Below, in pieces: positions 26,692 through 41,214 of a DNA stretch of 64,000 nucleotides. Origin of the DNA: Roseobacter sp. MED193 (GTDB taxonomy: Bacteria; Pseudomonadota; Alphaproteobacteria; Rhodobacterales; Rhodobacteraceae); assembly GCF_000152965.1 (NCBI RefSeq), contig NZ_CH902583.1, positions 3,539,694 to 3,603,693 of the forward strand. The letters are read 5' to 3'. Position 1 is the first letter of the stretch, and every line of letters begins with the position of its first letter. The notes under the pieces were generated by a model. The model had not been told where the DNA came from, made no database searches, and worked only from the letters and a program-made list of their open reading frames with translations. Both the position numbers and the translations under genes were made by a program.

Positions 26692-29067
26692 ATGGCCCTG
26701 TCGCGGCGCAGCGGGCAGCGATTCCAAAACTCGATCTGGCCCGGCTTTGTCGATGCCATGACTGGCCTGCTTCTGGTACTGATGTTCCTGTTGACCATTT
26801 TTATGGTGGTCCAATTTGTCCTGCGTGAGACCATCACAGGCCAGGAAAGCGAGCTGGATGAGCTGTCGTCTGAGGTGCAGGCGCTGGCCAATGCGCTGGG
26901 ATTAGAGGAACGCGATAACAGTCGTCTCAACGCCCGGCTTGGCGCGCTCAGCTCGACCCTTTCTACCACTCAGGACGATTTGGCACAGGCACAGAACGCG
27001 CTGGACCAGCAACGCGCGGTGATTGCCGGGCTTACGGCAGAGCGCGACCAGCAGCAGACAGAACTCGCGCAGGCACAAAGCCAGATCACCGCCTTTGAAG
27101 CACAGGTTGCGGCATTTGTCGCCGGGCGCGATGCGGCCCAGGCGCAGATTGCCGAGCTAACCAAGAATCGTGACGCTTTGGAAGCGGAACGCACGACGCT
27201 GTTGAGCGAGGCAGAAGCGATGAACCTGGCCCTGGCACAGGCCCGCCAGGAAATTGATGTCGGCGCTGAAAATGCCCGCCTCGCGGCTGCCAAACGCGAG
27301 GCATTGGAGGCATTGATTGCGGATCTCGAGGCAGAAGGAGATCTGCAGGCCGGTGAGTTGGCTGAGTTGAATGCCCAGTTGAGCGCAGAAGAAGAGGCTC
27401 GCCTAGTCGAGGCCGCCGCCGCCGAAGCCCTACGGGCGCGCCTGGAGACGGCAGATGCCGAACTCACGGCGATGACCCTTTCGTTGGAACGTCAGCGGCA
27501 AGAGGCGGAGGATACTCTGACGCTCTTGGCGGCCGCCCAGCAAGCCAAGGAAAGGCTTAACGAAGATCTGGAGCGGGCCCTGGCAACGCTGGAGGCCGCC
27601 AAGGCGCAGACCCTCCAGCGTGATGAGCTGGCAGAACGTTTGACGCGGGTGCTGGCGCAGATGCAGGTCTCGCAATCCGCCGCCGAGGGGCGCGTGGCAG
27701 CCTTGGAGATCGAGCTCAACCGTCTGCGTGCAGATAGCACCTCTACGCAGGAGGTTCTGAACAATGAGCTAGAAGGGGCCCGCCGACTGGCCGCCGAAAA
27801 CAAGGCGGCGTTAGAGGCGGAGCTGGCGCGGCAACGGGCTGCCAATGTGGAGACCGAAACACAATATCAGAGCGAGCTGGCAACCCTTCAAACGCAGCAC
27901 GCCGAAGCCGTTTTGACTCTGGAACAGCAACTGGCAGCGCAACGCGCCGAGGCGGATGAGGCCCAGCGTCAGGTGGAAACCCAGCTCGCCCGGCTGCAGG
28001 CGGATGCGGCCTCGGTAATGTCGGGGCTCGAAGCGGAGTTATTGCAGGCGCAAAACGAGCTGGCGGCGGCGCGCAGTGCGGCCAGTTCTACCGCCGAGGA
28101 ACGCGCCTCAGTCGAATTGCGCCTGCTGGAAGCGCTGGATGCATTGGAGAATGCGCAAGCGGCCGCCAGCGATCAGGCGGTTTTGCAGCAGCGGCTTTTG
28201 GCGGCTTTGAATGCCCAGCAAGACGCAGAGGCTGGCGCTGAAAAGGATCGCAGCCTAGCGCAGGAACGGGCCGCGCTTTTGGCGCAGGCACAGGCCGCTT
28301 TGTCGGATCAGAAAACTGTCTCTGCTGAGGCACAGCGCGAGACCGCATTGCTGAACCAACAGGTGGCGGCCCTGCGCGAACAATTGGGCGGGTTGCAGGC
28401 TATTCTTGATGATTACCAAGCACGAGATGACGCGCAGCAGGTACAGTTGCAAAACCTCGGCCAGGATTTGAACTCGGCGCTGGCTCGGGCTGCCTCGGAA
28501 GAGCGCCGCCGCCGTTTGCTGGAGGAAAGCGAACGTAAACGGCTGGAGGCTGAGGCGGCAGAACTGGCCAGCAAGGCCGAGAGCCTGGAGACCAAAGCCC
28601 AGGACCTGGAGCGTTACCGCTCTGAATTCTTTGGCCGTCTGCGGAATCTTCTGGGCAGCCAGGAGGGGGTCCGGATCGAGGGCGACCGCTTCGTCTTTGC
28701 CTCTGAGGTGCTGTTTGCCTCCGGTAGCGCAGATCTGTCGCGCGCAGGTGAGGGTGAGGTGGCCAAGGTGGCGCAGATTCTGCAATCCGTTGCGGCTGAA
28801 ATCCCACCAGAGCTGAACTGGATCATCCGGGTGGATGGGCACACAGACAATACCGCCATGGCTGGCAGCGAAAAATACAGTGATAACTGGGAGCTGAGCC
28901 AGGGCAGGGCGCTGTCGGTGGTGCGCTTTATGATCGAAAACCTCGGCATTGCACCGGATCGCCTGGCGGCTAATGGCTTTGGTGAGTTCCAGCCGGTGAA
29001 TACAGATGACACGCCGGAGGCGCGTGCCCAGAACCGCCGTATTGAGTTGAAATTCACAGAACGCTGA
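26692..29067 (+). CDS. Coiled-coil OmpA-domain protein, MotB/TolR-like partner
   Basis: The 791-residue protein has an N-terminal transmembrane helix with the proton-path Asp (WPGFVDAMTGLLLVLMFLL, about 18-36), about 560 residues of coiled coil rich in Ala, Glu, Gln and Arg, and a C-terminal OmpA peptidoglycan-binding domain (RFVFASEVLFASGSADLS at about 665, VDGHTDNTAM, LSQGRALSVVRFMI, RLAANGFGEFQPV, NRRIELKF). It would cross the periplasm and anchor the complex to the wall, driven by the ExbB-like channel. The very long coiled coil is the notable feature. Function in roseobacters is unsettled. Confidence 0.85.
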   Translation: MALSRRSGQRFQNSIWPGFVDAMTGLLLVLMFLLTIFMVVQFVLRETITGQESELDELSSEVQALANALGLEERDNSRLNARLGALSSTLSTTQDDLAQAQNALDQQRAVIAGLTAERDQQQTELAQAQSQITAFEAQVAAFVAGRDAAQAQIAELTKNRDALEAERTTLLSEAEAMNLALAQARQEIDVGAENARLAAAKREALEALIADLEAEGDLQAGELAELNAQLSAEEEARLVEAAAAEALRARLETADAELTAMTLSLERQRQEAEDTLTLLAAAQQAKERLNEDLERALATLEAAKAQTLQRDELAERLTRVLAQMQVSQSAAEGRVAALEIELNRLRADSTSTQEVLNNELEGARRLAAENKAALEAELARQRAANVETETQYQSELATLQTQHAEAVLTLEQQLAAQRAEADEAQRQVETQLARLQADAASVMSGLEAELLQAQNELAAARSAASSTAEERASVELRLLEALDALENAQAAASDQAVLQQRLLAALNAQQDAEAGAEKDRSLAQERAALLAQAQAALSDQKTVSAEAQRETALLNQQVAALREQLGGLQAILDDYQARDDAQQVQLQNLGQDLNSALARAASEERRRRLLEESERKRLEAEAAELASKAESLETKAQDLERYRSEFFGRLRNLLGSQEGVRIEGDRFVFASEVLFASGSADLSRAGEGEVAKVAQILQSVAAEIPPELNWIIRVDGHTDNTAMAGSEKYSDNWELSQGRALSVVRFMIENLGIAPDRLAANGFGEFQPVNTDDTPEARAQNRRIELKFTER

Positions 29068-29160
29068 CTTGCTGGCAAGCCGAATTGAGGCAGGCAAAAC
29101 GACGCCACGCGCGCCTTCAGGCCAGGCCAAAATTAGACATGGACGGACTCTGGGGGGGAT

Positions 29161-30147
29161 TTACCTAAGGTCGATCACTTGTTCGATGCGGTCAATTTCG
29201 TCGTCATCGCGCAGCAATACGGCTAGCGCGGTATAACGGCCATAATCCCAAGACTTGTTCCGTAGGCGCTTACCTGAGGCTCGGAAAAACTGTGCCTGAT
29301 CGCGCTCTAATGTGATCTCGTGGACGGAGAACACTCCAGTAGGACCAGAGATGGACAGGCGCACTCGGTCGCCTTTCTGGCCGCCAAAGGCATAGGCCCA
29401 AAACACCAGGGCCGGGGATTTGGTGGTGAGGCGAGCACCTGAGGCAGCACCGGATTTGATCGCTTGGAACTCAGGAACTTGGGTGGAGAACCCCGCGCCG
29501 AGGAACCCGCCGGGCTGATAGGGCGGGGTATCCGCCCAGAGGCTTTCTGTGCTGGGGCTTTCTGCATCTTGTGTGCGGTTACAGGCTAGGCGCCCGTCGG
29601 GGGCAAAGGGATCCACGACATTGCCGTTCTGGCGCAGCGATAGGTGCAGGTGTGGGAATTGTGTCTTTCCAGACAGCCCGACCTCGCCCAAGGGGGTGCC
29701 CGCCTCAATCTGTTGCCCGTTTTGGACCCGGACAGAACCCTGTTTTAGATGGCAATACTGTGTCTCCCAGCCATCTGCATGACGTATAACAACGCCATTG
29801 CCACATTCACGCCCCTTCAGTACTTCGGCGTTTTCCTCGGTGGCGTAGGCATCGGGCATGGTGTCGCGCAGCCCTCGTACCACACCAGGCGCAGCGGCAC
29901 GGACGGTGACGCCAGCCGCCATATCACGCAGATAGGGCAGGGCGATATCGGTGCCCTTATGGCCTGAGTAACTTAGTCCCTGGCATTGATAATCCTGGGC
30001 GCCGGGGCCAGGAATATGATCGACATACTGTTGGATATGGCAGGTTTCGCCAAGGCGGCAATCCACAGGCCACTGCAAGGTGAAATCGCTCGCCACGGCA
30101 GGGGCCGTGACGAGCGAGAGGAGGAGTGCTCCAATTGGCAGACGCAT
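29161..30147 (-). CDS. M23 family peptidoglycan endopeptidase
   Basis: The 328-residue protein starts with a signal peptide (MRLPIGALLLSLVTAPAVAS). The LytM/M23 domain shows the zinc ligands in SGHKGTDIALP (His and Asp, about 62-67) and PHLHLSL (His, about 165). It cleaves peptide cross-links in the periplasm. A C-terminal beta-rich region of about 120 residues follows the peptidase domain. It lies 8 bp downstream of clpA and is probably co-transcribed, with no evident functional link. Confidence 0.9.
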   Translation of the reverse strand: MRLPIGALLLSLVTAPAVASDFTLQWPVDCRLGETCHIQQYVDHIPGPGAQDYQCQGLSYSGHKGTDIALPYLRDMAAGVTVRAAAPGVVRGLRDTMPDAYATEENAEVLKGRECGNGVVIRHADGWETQYCHLKQGSVRVQNGQQIEAGTPLGEVGLSGKTQFPHLHLSLRQNGNVVDPFAPDGRLACNRTQDAESPSTESLWADTPPYQPGGFLGAGFSTQVPEFQAIKSGAASGARLTTKSPALVFWAYAFGGQKGDRVRLSISGPTGVFSVHEITLERDQAQFFRASGKRLRNKSWDYGRYTALAVLLRDDDEIDRIEQVIDLR

Positions 30148-30155
30148 AATCAGCT

Positions 30156-32486
<2,331 letters not shown>

Positions 32487-32687
32487 GGGCGTGCTCCTCT
32501 GTTCTTGGGTTGATCCGGGTATCGGCGTTCTGCCTCTTCCCCATGCATCAACCATGTCCTCATAGTATTAGAGTTTGGTTGATAGAGCGCCAGCTTCAAG
32601 GACTTTCTTTCAAATTTAGGTCACATTTCTTGTGAAAGCGGTGCAATTGCATGCGTTCTTGGCAGGGCGCCCTTCGGCTCAAGGGGA

Positions 32688-33455
32688 TTAGAAATTATCT
32701 TTACGTTGCCGGATTTCTGCAAAAACCTCTGCGTTTTCAGCGCTTTCCATTCCCAATGTTGATTTCATCTCATCCAAATGAGCCCGCAGGAACGGATTTG
32801 TGTCCAGTTCCAACTGTAAACGTGACGGAACTGTGGCCTCGCCTTTGGCGCGTTTTGCATTAATTTCATCAACGCGAAGCTGCAGCTTCGCATTGTCAGG
32901 CTCGATTGTTAGGGCAAATCGGGCATTGGACTGGGTGTATTCATGCCCAGAATAGACCATGGTTTCCGGTGGCAGCGCCATCAGGCGGTTAAGGCTCTGC
33001 CACATCATGTCTGGTGTGCCTTCAAATAGGCGGCCACAGCCAAGCGCCATAAGGCTGTCCGCGGTAAAGACGGCCTGGCTCTCGGGCAGGAAAAAGGCGA
33101 TGTGCCCTACCGTGTGGCCGGAGACATCCAGCACCTGAACCTCCTCGCCAAACAATTCAAAGCGCACACCATAATCCAGCGCATGGTCCAGAGGTGGCAG
33201 GCGGTGGGCGTCGGGTTTTGCGCCATAGACCTTGGCGCCATAGTCGCGGCGCAGCGCGTCAACGCCGTCGATATGGTCATAGTGGTGGTGGGTCAGCAGG
33301 ATCGCATCCAAACCCCAGCCGCGGGCGCTCAGCGCTGATTTCACCGCGGCGGCCTCCGGCGCATCCACCAAAGCGGTCTGACCGCTCTTGGCATCGTGCA
33401 GCAGATAGGCATAGTTGTCCGAGAGACAGGGCAGGGTAATGATTTCCAGGGGCAT
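32688..33455 (-). CDS. gloB: Hydroxyacylglutathione hydrolase (glyoxalase II)
   Basis: The 255-residue metallo-beta-lactamase-fold enzyme hydrolyses S-lactoylglutathione in methylglyoxal detoxification. Metal ligands are in [10 protein letters not shown] (about 55), [10 protein letters not shown] (about 110) and the [14 protein letters not shown] region, followed by [10 protein letters not shown] (about 165). Start ATG 33455 is at [18 protein letters not shown], the normal N-terminus, with GGAGAGG upstream. It is divergent from the methyltransferase gene, a common arrangement in the group. Confidence 0.93.
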   Translation of the reverse strand: MPLEIITLPCLSDNYAYLLHDAKSGQTALVDAPEAAAVKSALSARGWGLDAILLTHHHYDHIDGVDALRRDYGAKVYGAKPDAHRLPPLDHALDYGVRFELFGEEVQVLDVSGHTVGHIAFFLPESQAVFTADSLMALGCGRLFEGTPDMMWQSLNRLMALPPETMVYSGHEYTQSNARFALTIEPDNAKLQLRVDEINAKRAKGEATVPSRLQLELDTNPFLRAHLDEMKSTLGMESAENAEVFAEIRQRKDNF

Positions 33456-33516
33456 GGTCTTTCGCCTCTCCATTGTTACACTGCGCATAGATTGGCCCAA
33501 GCAGCAGGGACCCGCA

Positions 33517-34263
33517 ATGCATCTTGATGTTCAGGATCTTAGGAATTTCTACTATCGCAGTACCCTGGGCCGTGCGGCGCAGGCCTCGGTTCGGAACCGA
33601 TTGCTGGAGTTCTGGCCAGAGGCCGCAGGGCAGACTGTGGCGGGATTTGGCTTTGCCGCTCCCCTGATGCGCCCCTATTTGGCTGAGGCGCGTCGGGTCA
33701 TAGCCCTGATGCCCGGGCCTCAGGGGGTGATGCAGTGGCCTGCGGGGATGCCCAATGTGTCGGTCCTGTGCGAAGAGACCAGCTGGCCCATTGAAACGGG
33801 GCGGGTGGATCGACTGGTGGTGATGCATGGGCTGGAGACCTCTGAGCGGCCGACCCAGGTGCTGGAGGAATGCCGCCGGGTGCTTGGACCGGGGGGGAGG
33901 GCCATTTTTGTGGTGCCAAATAGGGCCGGGTTCTGGGCCCGGTCTGATCAGACACCCTTTGGTTATGGGCGCCCCTATACGCTCATTCAACTTGAAAACC
34001 AGCTCCGCCTGCATGAGTTCACCATCGAACGTCATGCGGCTGCCCTTTATCGGCTGCCCAGCCAAAGGCGGTTCTGGCTTAAATCGGGTGCACTGTTTGA
34101 ACGGATAGGGCGCCAGTTGCCCGCCATGCTTGCGGGGGGAGTCTTTATGGTGGAAGTCAGCAAGCAGACGCATCCGCAGCACGGACATATGACCAAGGTC
34201 AAGCGGGCCAATCCGATCCGGGTTCTCGAAGGGCTGTCAAACCCTCTGCCAGAACCGGCTTGA
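33517..34263 (+). CDS. Class I SAM-dependent methyltransferase
   Basis: The 248-residue protein has the Rossmann-like SAM fold, including [14 protein letters not shown] (weak motif I, lacking GxGxG), [28 protein letters not shown] (about 105-130) and the usual [11 protein letters not shown] strand. Substrate unknown. The ATG at 33517 gives a normal length. It is divergent from gloB. Confidence 0.75.
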   Translation: MHLDVQDLRNFYYRSTLGRAAQASVRNRLLEFWPEAAGQTVAGFGFAAPLMRPYLAEARRVIALMPGPQGVMQWPAGMPNVSVLCEETSWPIETGRVDRLVVMHGLETSERPTQVLEECRRVLGPGGRAIFVVPNRAGFWARSDQTPFGYGRPYTLIQLENQLRLHEFTIERHAAALYRLPSQRRFWLKSGALFERIGRQLPAMLAGGVFMVEVSKQTHPQHGHMTKVKRANPIRVLEGLSNPLPEPA

Positions 34264-34741
34264 AGCCCTTACAGGCGCTGCAACTGGCAGGCAGTTTGCT
34301 CTGATGTCGTTCTGCGGAGAGAAGGGGCAGACCGGGCAGCGTCCCCCTTGATGGTGACGGATCGGGACTGGTGAGAGACAAATGAAGATGATTCTGTTTT
34401 CACTTTTTGGCAACGAGGCCTTGAACTTTGGCTGCCTCTGTCAGGGCAATTGGGGGCAATCTTGTCGTTTTTGGTCTGTCAGGAATCGTAATTTACTGCC
34501 GTAACGTAGATAAAAATGCTCTTGTTTAGGGGGGCAAAGAGCCGCACTTTTGCTAACCTATTGAAAACATTGAAATCGGGGTTTTCCATCGTGGGACTAT
34601 AGACAGTTGATAGGATGCTAACGCTCTGTTACATCCACGCTGATTTTAACGTCCTGCCACTTTGGTAGGGCTTGCTCACGCCCCCGGACGCCGTCTGCAC
34701 CGCAGATATGCCAACCGGGGCCAAATGTCGGAAGGGTGGAC
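34264..34741. other. Intergenic region upstream of the ATP synthase operon
   Basis: About 478 bp without a supported gene. The segment 34440-34630 is AT-rich and is where the operon promoter should lie, but I cannot place a confident -35/-10 pair. No tRNA or riboswitch pattern seen. Confidence 0.6.
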
Positions 34742-35302
34742 GTGTCCGAACCAGCTTCGATTTCAGCAGGCATTGCTGCGCGCTATGCCACTGCGGTCTT
34801 TGAGATCGCCGAAGAAAGCAAGGCGCTCGATAGCCTTGAAACCAGCATCAATGATCTGGCAGCTGCCCTGGCTGACAGTGACGATCTGCAAAACCTGATC
34901 AGCTCGCCGCTGATTTCACGGGATGAGCAGGGTGCAGCCATTACAGCAATTGCTGCCAAGATGGGTCTTGCACCCGTGCTGGCCAATACACTGTCGTTGA
35001 TGGCGCAAAAGCGCCGTCTGTTTGTGGTTCCTGCACTGATCACCGCTCTGCGGGATCGCCTGTCAGAAGCCCGTGGTGAAGTGACCGCCGAGGTGATCTC
35101 GGCCAAGGCACTGACCAAGACCCAAAGCGAAAAGCTGGCCAAGACTTTGGCAGAGCGCGTGGGCAAAAAGATTACCATCAATGCAACCGTCGATGAAAGC
35201 ATCATTGGCGGTCTCGTCGTTAAAGTGGGCTCGAAGATGGTCGATAGCTCGATCCGCTCCAAGCTCAACTCCCTACAGAATGCAATGAAAGAGGTCGGAT
35301 AA
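34742..35302 (+). CDS. atpH: ATP synthase F1 delta subunit
   Basis: The 186-residue subunit links F1 to the stator. The N-terminal domain starts SISAGIAARYATAVFEIAEE, and the C-terminal GKKITINATVDESIIGGLVVKVG region is conserved. GTG at 34742 is favoured over GTG 34736 by GGAAGG spacing and family length. First gene of atpHAGDC, one codon boundary from atpA. The F0 genes are absent, as is usual in Rhodobacterales, where they lie elsewhere. Confidence 0.95.
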   Translation: MSEPASISAGIAARYATAVFEIAEESKALDSLETSINDLAAALADSDDLQNLISSPLISRDEQGAAITAIAAKMGLAPVLANTLSLMAQKRRLFVVPALITALRDRLSEARGEVTAEVISAKALTKTQSEKLAKTLAERVGKKITINATVDESIIGGLVVKVGSKMVDSSIRSKLNSLQNAMKEVG

Positions 35303-36841
35303 ATGGGTATCCAAGCAGCAGAAATTTCTGCGATCCTAAAAGACCAGATCAATAATTTTGGTCAGGAAGCCGAGGTGGCTGAAATTGGTCGCGTGCTGAG
35401 CGTTGGCGATGGTATCGCCCGCGTTTATGGTCTCGACAATGTTCAGGCTGGTGAAATGGTCGAATTCCCTGGCGGAATTATGGGCATGGCGCTGAACCTC
35501 GAAGCCGATAACGTTGGTATCGTTATCTTCGGCTCCGACCGCGACATTAAAGAAGGTGACACTGTAAAGCGCACCAACTCGATCGTGGACGTCCCCGTAG
35601 GCCCCGAACTGCTGGGTCGCGTTGTGGACGGTCTGGGTAACCCCCTGGACGGCAAAGGCCCAATCAACGCTGCAAAGCGTGGCGTGGCCGACGTTAAAGC
35701 ACCAGGCATTATCCCCCGTAAATCGGTTCACGAGCCGATGGCGACAGGCCTGAAATCTGTTGACGCGATGATCCCTGTTGGCCGTGGCCAGCGTGAGCTG
35801 ATCATTGGTGACCGTCAGACTGGTAAAACAGCCATCGCGCTGGACACCATGCTGAACCAGAAATCCTACAACGATGCAGCGGGCGACGACGAGTCGAAGA
35901 AACTGTACTGCGTCTACGTTGCTGTTGGTCAGAAGCGTTCGACTGTTGCTCAGCTGGTGAAAAAGCTGGAAGAGTCCGGTGCGATGGAATACTCGATCGT
36001 GGTTGCTGCAACCGCGTCCGATCCTGCACCTCTGCAGTTCCTGGCCCCCTATGCCGCAACCGCGATGGCAGAATACTTCCGCGACAATGGCAAGCATGGT
36101 CTGATCATCTATGATGACCTTTCCAAGCAGGCTGTTGCTTATCGTCAGATGTCCCTGCTGCTGCGTCGTCCGCCCGGACGTGAAGCCTATCCTGGTGACG
36201 TTTTCTATCTGCACTCCCGCCTGCTGGAACGTTCGGCCAAACTGAACGAAGACTTCGGCGCTGGTTCCTTGACGGCTCTGCCCGTTATTGAGACCCAGGG
36301 TGGTGACGTTTCGGCGTTTATTCCAACCAACGTGATCTCGATCACCGACGGTCAGATCTTCTTGGAAACCGAACTGTTCTACCAAGGCATCCGTCCTGCT
36401 GTGAATACCGGTCTGTCGGTTTCGCGTGTTGGCTCCTCAGCTCAGACAAACTCGATGAAGTCTGTTGCGGGTCCGGTGAAACTGGAACTGGCTCAGTACC
36501 GCGAAATGGCGGCCTTTGCTCAGTTTGGTTCCGACCTTGACGCCGCCACTCAGCAGCTGCTGAACCGTGGTGCCCGTCTGACCGAACTGATGAAGCAGGC
36601 TCAGTACTCGCCGCTGACCAACGCAGAAATCGTCTGCGTGATCTTCGCCGGTACACAGGGTTACCTCGACAAGATCGACGTAAAGGCTGTTGGCCGTTAT
36701 GAAGAAGGCATGCTAGCGCATCTGCGCGGTAAGCACGCTGATCTGCTCGAGTGGATTTCGACTGAAGATCCTAAGATCAAGGGCGATGCTGCCGACAAGA
36801 TCAAAGCAGCGCTGGACGAATTCGCCGCAGATTTCGCGTAA
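35303..36841 (+). CDS. atpA: ATP synthase F1 alpha subunit
   Basis: The 512-residue subunit forms the alternating, non-catalytic nucleotide sites. It has P-loop GDRQTGKTA (about 170), the beta-barrel start [19 protein letters not shown], and the [17 protein letters not shown] region (about 295-310). It starts right after the atpH stop with only a base or so between. Confidence 0.98.
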   Translation: MGIQAAEISAILKDQINNFGQEAEVAEIGRVLSVGDGIARVYGLDNVQAGEMVEFPGGIMGMALNLEADNVGIVIFGSDRDIKEGDTVKRTNSIVDVPVGPELLGRVVDGLGNPLDGKGPINAAKRGVADVKAPGIIPRKSVHEPMATGLKSVDAMIPVGRGQRELIIGDRQTGKTAIALDTMLNQKSYNDAAGDDESKKLYCVYVAVGQKRSTVAQLVKKLEESGAMEYSIVVAATASDPAPLQFLAPYAATAMAEYFRDNGKHGLIIYDDLSKQAVAYRQMSLLLRRPPGREAYPGDVFYLHSRLLERSAKLNEDFGAGSLTALPVIETQGGDVSAFIPTNVISITDGQIFLETELFYQGIRPAVNTGLSVSRVGSSAQTNSMKSVAGPVKLELAQYREMAAFAQFGSDLDAATQQLLNRGARLTELMKQAQYSPLTNAEIVCVIFAGTQGYLDKIDVKAVGRYEEGMLAHLRGKHADLLEWISTEDPKIKGDAADKIKAALDEFAADFA

Positions 36842-36853
36842 GGGGATAAGGCA

Positions 36854-37732
36854 ATGCCAAATCTCAAGGACCTGAAAAACAGGATCGCGAGTGTCAAAAG
36901 CACCCGTAAGATCACAAAAGCCATGCAAATGGTGGCCGCGGCGAAACTTCGCCGCGCCCAGGAAGCTGCCGAAGACTCACGTCCCTACACCAAACGGTTC
37001 AATGCCGTGATGGCGGGGCTGGCGGCTTCGGTTGGTGGCAGCGATTCAGCTCCCAAGCTGCTTCGCGGCACCGGCAGTGACCAGGTTCAGTTGTTGGTCG
37101 TTATGACCTCTGAACGCGGCCTGTGCGGTGGCTTTAACGCCAATATTTCCAAACTGGCACGCCAGAAGGCTCAAGAGCTGAAGGCCGCCGGCAAAACGGT
37201 CAAAATTCTGACCGTTGGTAAAAAGGGCCGCGACGCACTGCGCCGCGACTTTGCCGATGATTTCATCGGCCACGTGGACCTGAGCGAAGTTAAACGTATC
37301 GGCTATGCCAATGCGCAGAACATCGCAAAGGATATCCTGACCCGCTTTGACGCTGGTGAATTTGATGTTGCGACCCTGTTCTTTGCAGAGTTCGTCAATG
37401 TTGTGACCCAGGTGCCAACAGCGCAGCAGATCATTCCGGCCTCTTACGAGGGCGGTGCCGCTGAAGAGACCTCTTCGGCCGTTTACGACTACGAGCCCAG
37501 CGAAGAGGCAATCCTTGCCGACCTGCTGCCCCGTGGCGTATCGACCCAGATCTTTTCGGCGCTGCTGGAAAACGGTGCATCCGAGCAGGGTGCCCGGATG
37601 AGTGCGATGGATAACGCCACCCGTAACGCTGGCGAGATGATCGACAAGCTGACAATCGAGTTCAACCGCTCGCGTCAGGCCGTCATCACCAACGAGCTGA
37701 TTGAAATCATTTCGGGCGCTGAGGCGCTCTAA
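36854..37732 (+). CDS. atpG: ATP synthase F1 gamma subunit
   Basis: The 292-residue rotor shaft begins [35 protein letters not shown], the conserved N-terminal helix, and ends [40 protein letters not shown], the C-terminal helix signature (both cited in part by position). GLCGGFN lies at about 92. It is 12 bp downstream of atpA. Confidence 0.97.
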   Translation: MPNLKDLKNRIASVKSTRKITKAMQMVAAAKLRRAQEAAEDSRPYTKRFNAVMAGLAASVGGSDSAPKLLRGTGSDQVQLLVVMTSERGLCGGFNANISKLARQKAQELKAAGKTVKILTVGKKGRDALRRDFADDFIGHVDLSEVKRIGYANAQNIAKDILTRFDAGEFDVATLFFAEFVNVVTQVPTAQQIIPASYEGGAAEETSSAVYDYEPSEEAILADLLPRGVSTQIFSALLENGASEQGARMSAMDNATRNAGEMIDKLTIEFNRSRQAVITNELIEIISGAEAL

Positions 37733-39178
<1,446 letters not shown>

Positions 39179-39189
39179 GGAGGGCCCTG

Positions 39190-39603
39190 ATGGCTGATAC
39201 CATGCAATTTGACCTCGTAAGCCCGGAGCGTAGCCTTGCTTCGCTCCAGGTGAACGCGGTGCAGATCCCTGGCGCGGAGGGTGACATGACGGCGATGCCG
39301 ATGCATGCACCCACCATCACCACCCTGCGTCCGGGTGTCCTGCGGGTTGAAAGCTCGCAAGGCACTTCGGAGTTCGTGGTCACTGGCGGTTTTGCCGAAA
39401 TCAGCGCCGAGGCCCTTTCGGTCCTTGCTGAACGTGCAATTCCAATGGATGAGATGACCCGCGCCCATCTGGACGAGCTGATCGAAGAGGCTCGCACCAT
39501 GTATAAAACCGCTCAGGATGACGAGCAGCCCCACGATATCGTGGAAGAGGCTGCAAAGCTCTTGTCGGATATGGAGGCCCTGGGCACCCATATGAGCCTG
39601 TAA
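39190..39603 (+). CDS. atpC: ATP synthase F1 epsilon subunit
   Basis: The 137-residue protein has the epsilon beta-sandwich ([23 protein letters not shown] and [15 protein letters not shown] region; the latter is [15 protein letters not shown] here) and a C-terminal helical part. It regulates F1 rotation. Strong AAGGAGGG precedes the ATG, overlapping the atpD end region. Last gene of the operon before the terminator. Confidence 0.95.
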   Translation: MADTMQFDLVSPERSLASLQVNAVQIPGAEGDMTAMPMHAPTITTLRPGVLRVESSQGTSEFVVTGGFAEISAEALSVLAERAIPMDEMTRAHLDELIEEARTMYKTAQDDEQPHDIVEEAAKLLSDMEALGTHMSL

Positions 39604-39643
39604 CGGCCCGTTGGATCACGCCCAGTGTGTTCACCAGAGTTAG

Positions 39644-39681
39644 AAACCGGCCCGTCATCGTGATGGGCCGGTTTTGTTTTT
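39644..39681 (+). terminator. Rho-independent terminator of the atp operon
   Basis: AACCGGCCC...TCA pairs with TGATGGGCCGGTT and is followed by TTGTTTTTTG; stem of about 12 bp with a G-rich core. Confidence 0.88.
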
Positions 39682-39758
39682 TGAATCTTAGAATTTTTTG
39701 GTCTTTAATGGCCGAACCGCGATTTCGCGCGGATAGACCAAAGCTGGAACGATAAGAC

Positions 39759-40112
39759 ATGCAACGACTACGCAATCCACGCATCGGAATTGACCAGGGC
39801 GACCTGGTTCTGTTTTCCGAGTTCGACAGTGGCGGCAGCATGTGGACCGGCGAGGGCGCCCGGGAGCGCCGCAAACTGGTTCGTTTCAAAGAGGCCTATC
39901 GCCGCCCGCCAGCGGTGCAGGTTTCGATCTCGCTCTGGGATATGGACACCAGCGCCGCCATCCGCGCAGAGTTGGTGGCGGAGAATATCACCACAACGGA
40001 TTTTGAAGTGGTGTTCCGCACCTGGGGCGACAGCCGCATCGCCCGCCTACGCGCCGCCTGGATTGCCATGGGCGAGCTGCCCTTTGACGATGACTGGGAT
40101 GACGTGGACTGA
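39759..40112 (+). CDS. H-type lectin domain protein
   Basis: The 117-residue protein matches the H-type lectin beta-sandwich: RKLVRFKEAYRRPPAVQVSISLWDMDTS (parts at about 38-65), RAELVAENITTTDFEVVFRTWGDS (about 70-93) and AAWIAMGE. Such domains bind GalNAc in eukaryotes; bacterial ligands are mostly unknown. No signal peptide. The gene follows atpC in many roseobacters. Confidence 0.85.
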   Translation: MQRLRNPRIGIDQGDLVLFSEFDSGGSMWTGEGARERRKLVRFKEAYRRPPAVQVSISLWDMDTSAAIRAELVAENITTTDFEVVFRTWGDSRIARLRAAWIAMGELPFDDDWDDVD

Positions 40113-40872
40113 GGTCTACGAGGAGAGGCCTGCGAGAACCCATTCCGGCTTTCGGTCGGGGGCTTGTGTTATCGCAAAGGGCAGCTCTGCGGACATAGTT
40201 GTCATTCGCTGCGGCTGCGCCAATGCCAGCTATCAGGATGAACTGGAGCTTAAGTATGGCAGTGTGGAGTTGGTTTGAGGGTCACAGGCTACATCCTAAT
40301 TGCTCCAGACAGTGGATGGTCCTCGATATTTTGATAGCGATCTATGAGTGTACTGAATAGGTCATTCATCGGATTAACTTCCTGATCAGGGTCACTTGAC
40401 CGGACAACGATCTTGGTAACTCGTGAACCTTGCGAGGTTTCGGCGTGCTTGCTCCATAGCAAACGCACCCATGGGCCAGGGAAGAAGTCGTCGGCCTGCT
40501 CCATATACCCAACGCCGCCGTGTAGATCTTTCATGGCCAGCTTCGCGCGGTGTCTCGCATATCCCGCTTCCTTTGATATTTGTTGGGCAAAAGTGGTAAT
40601 TTCCCCCACTTTCATATTGGTGAAATCACTGCTGTCCGTCGCCTCTTGACTGGCAACTTCAGACCACCTTTTCATTTCTGAACGATCAACTGAAACAACA
40701 TCATCTTCGAAACACACGTGAACTTCCGCTACAGTCTTCGCGCTTCCGTAACGGAGCAATCCTTTTTCGTTCTTCGGAAAGTCGCCAGCAAGAAAGTATA
40801 GATATTCACCCATTGGGTCGGCTTCCCAAAGGAGGCCGTCGTATGTCGTGGTTGTGGGATTTGTAGGCGATA

Positions 40873-40875
40873 CAT
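40873..40875. repeat. IS target duplication, left copy
   Basis: CAT immediately left of the IS; the same CAT lies at 42107-42109. Three bp is normal for IS3-family elements. Confidence 0.75.
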
Positions 40876-40903
40876 TGGACCTGTCACGGTTTGATGCCGC
40901 TCC
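40876..40903 (+). repeat. IS left inverted repeat
   Basis: 28 bp beginning TGGACCTGTCACGG; matches the complement of the right end at 23 of 28 positions. Confidence 0.85.
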
Positions 40904-40938
40904 TTTGATAGCATTTACTGCAACAAAGGAGATGAACT

Positions 40939-41214
40939 ATGGGACTGAAACGGACAGACGAATTTCGACAAGATGCGGTGCGCATCGCATTAACCAGTGG
41001 GCTGACGCGTAAGCAGGTGGCTGACGATCTGGGTGTTGGCATGTCGACGTTGAACAAATGGATCACTGCACACCGAGACACAGACGTGGTTTCCAAAGAG
41101 GATTTGAGCCTGGCTCAAGAGAATGATCGACTTCGACGGGAGAACCGGCTCCTGAAGGAGGAGAGGGAGATCTTAAAAAAAGCCACCCAGTTCTTTGCGG
41201 GCCTAAAGCAATGA
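40939..41214 (+). CDS. IS3-family transposase OrfA
   Basis: The 91-residue protein has the OrfA helix-turn-helix (FRQDAVRIALTSGLTRKQVADDLGVGMSTLNKWI, about 8-41) and a leucine-zipper-like C-terminal helix (ENDRLRRENRLLKEERE, about 60). It binds the IS ends. Its stop overlaps the orfB ATG (ATGA). Near 41173-41181 an A7 stretch (TTAAAAAAAGCC) allows a -1 shift into orfB to make an OrfAB fusion, as is usual in the family. Confidence 0.93.
   Translation: MGLKRTDEFRQDAVRIALTSGLTRKQVADDLGVGMSTLNKWITAHRDTDVVSKEDLSLAQENDRLRRENRLLKEEREILKKATQFFAGLKQ

Noticed and set aside
25468..29067. Zorya-type defence system (ZorAB)
   Set aside because: The ExbB/OmpA layout is similar, but no ZorC, ZorD or ZorE genes are adjacent, and the next genes are an M23 peptidase and clpA.
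40099..40278. Small ORF of 59 codons after the lectin gene
   Set aside because: It overlaps the lectin frame, lacks a good ribosome site and matches no family I know.
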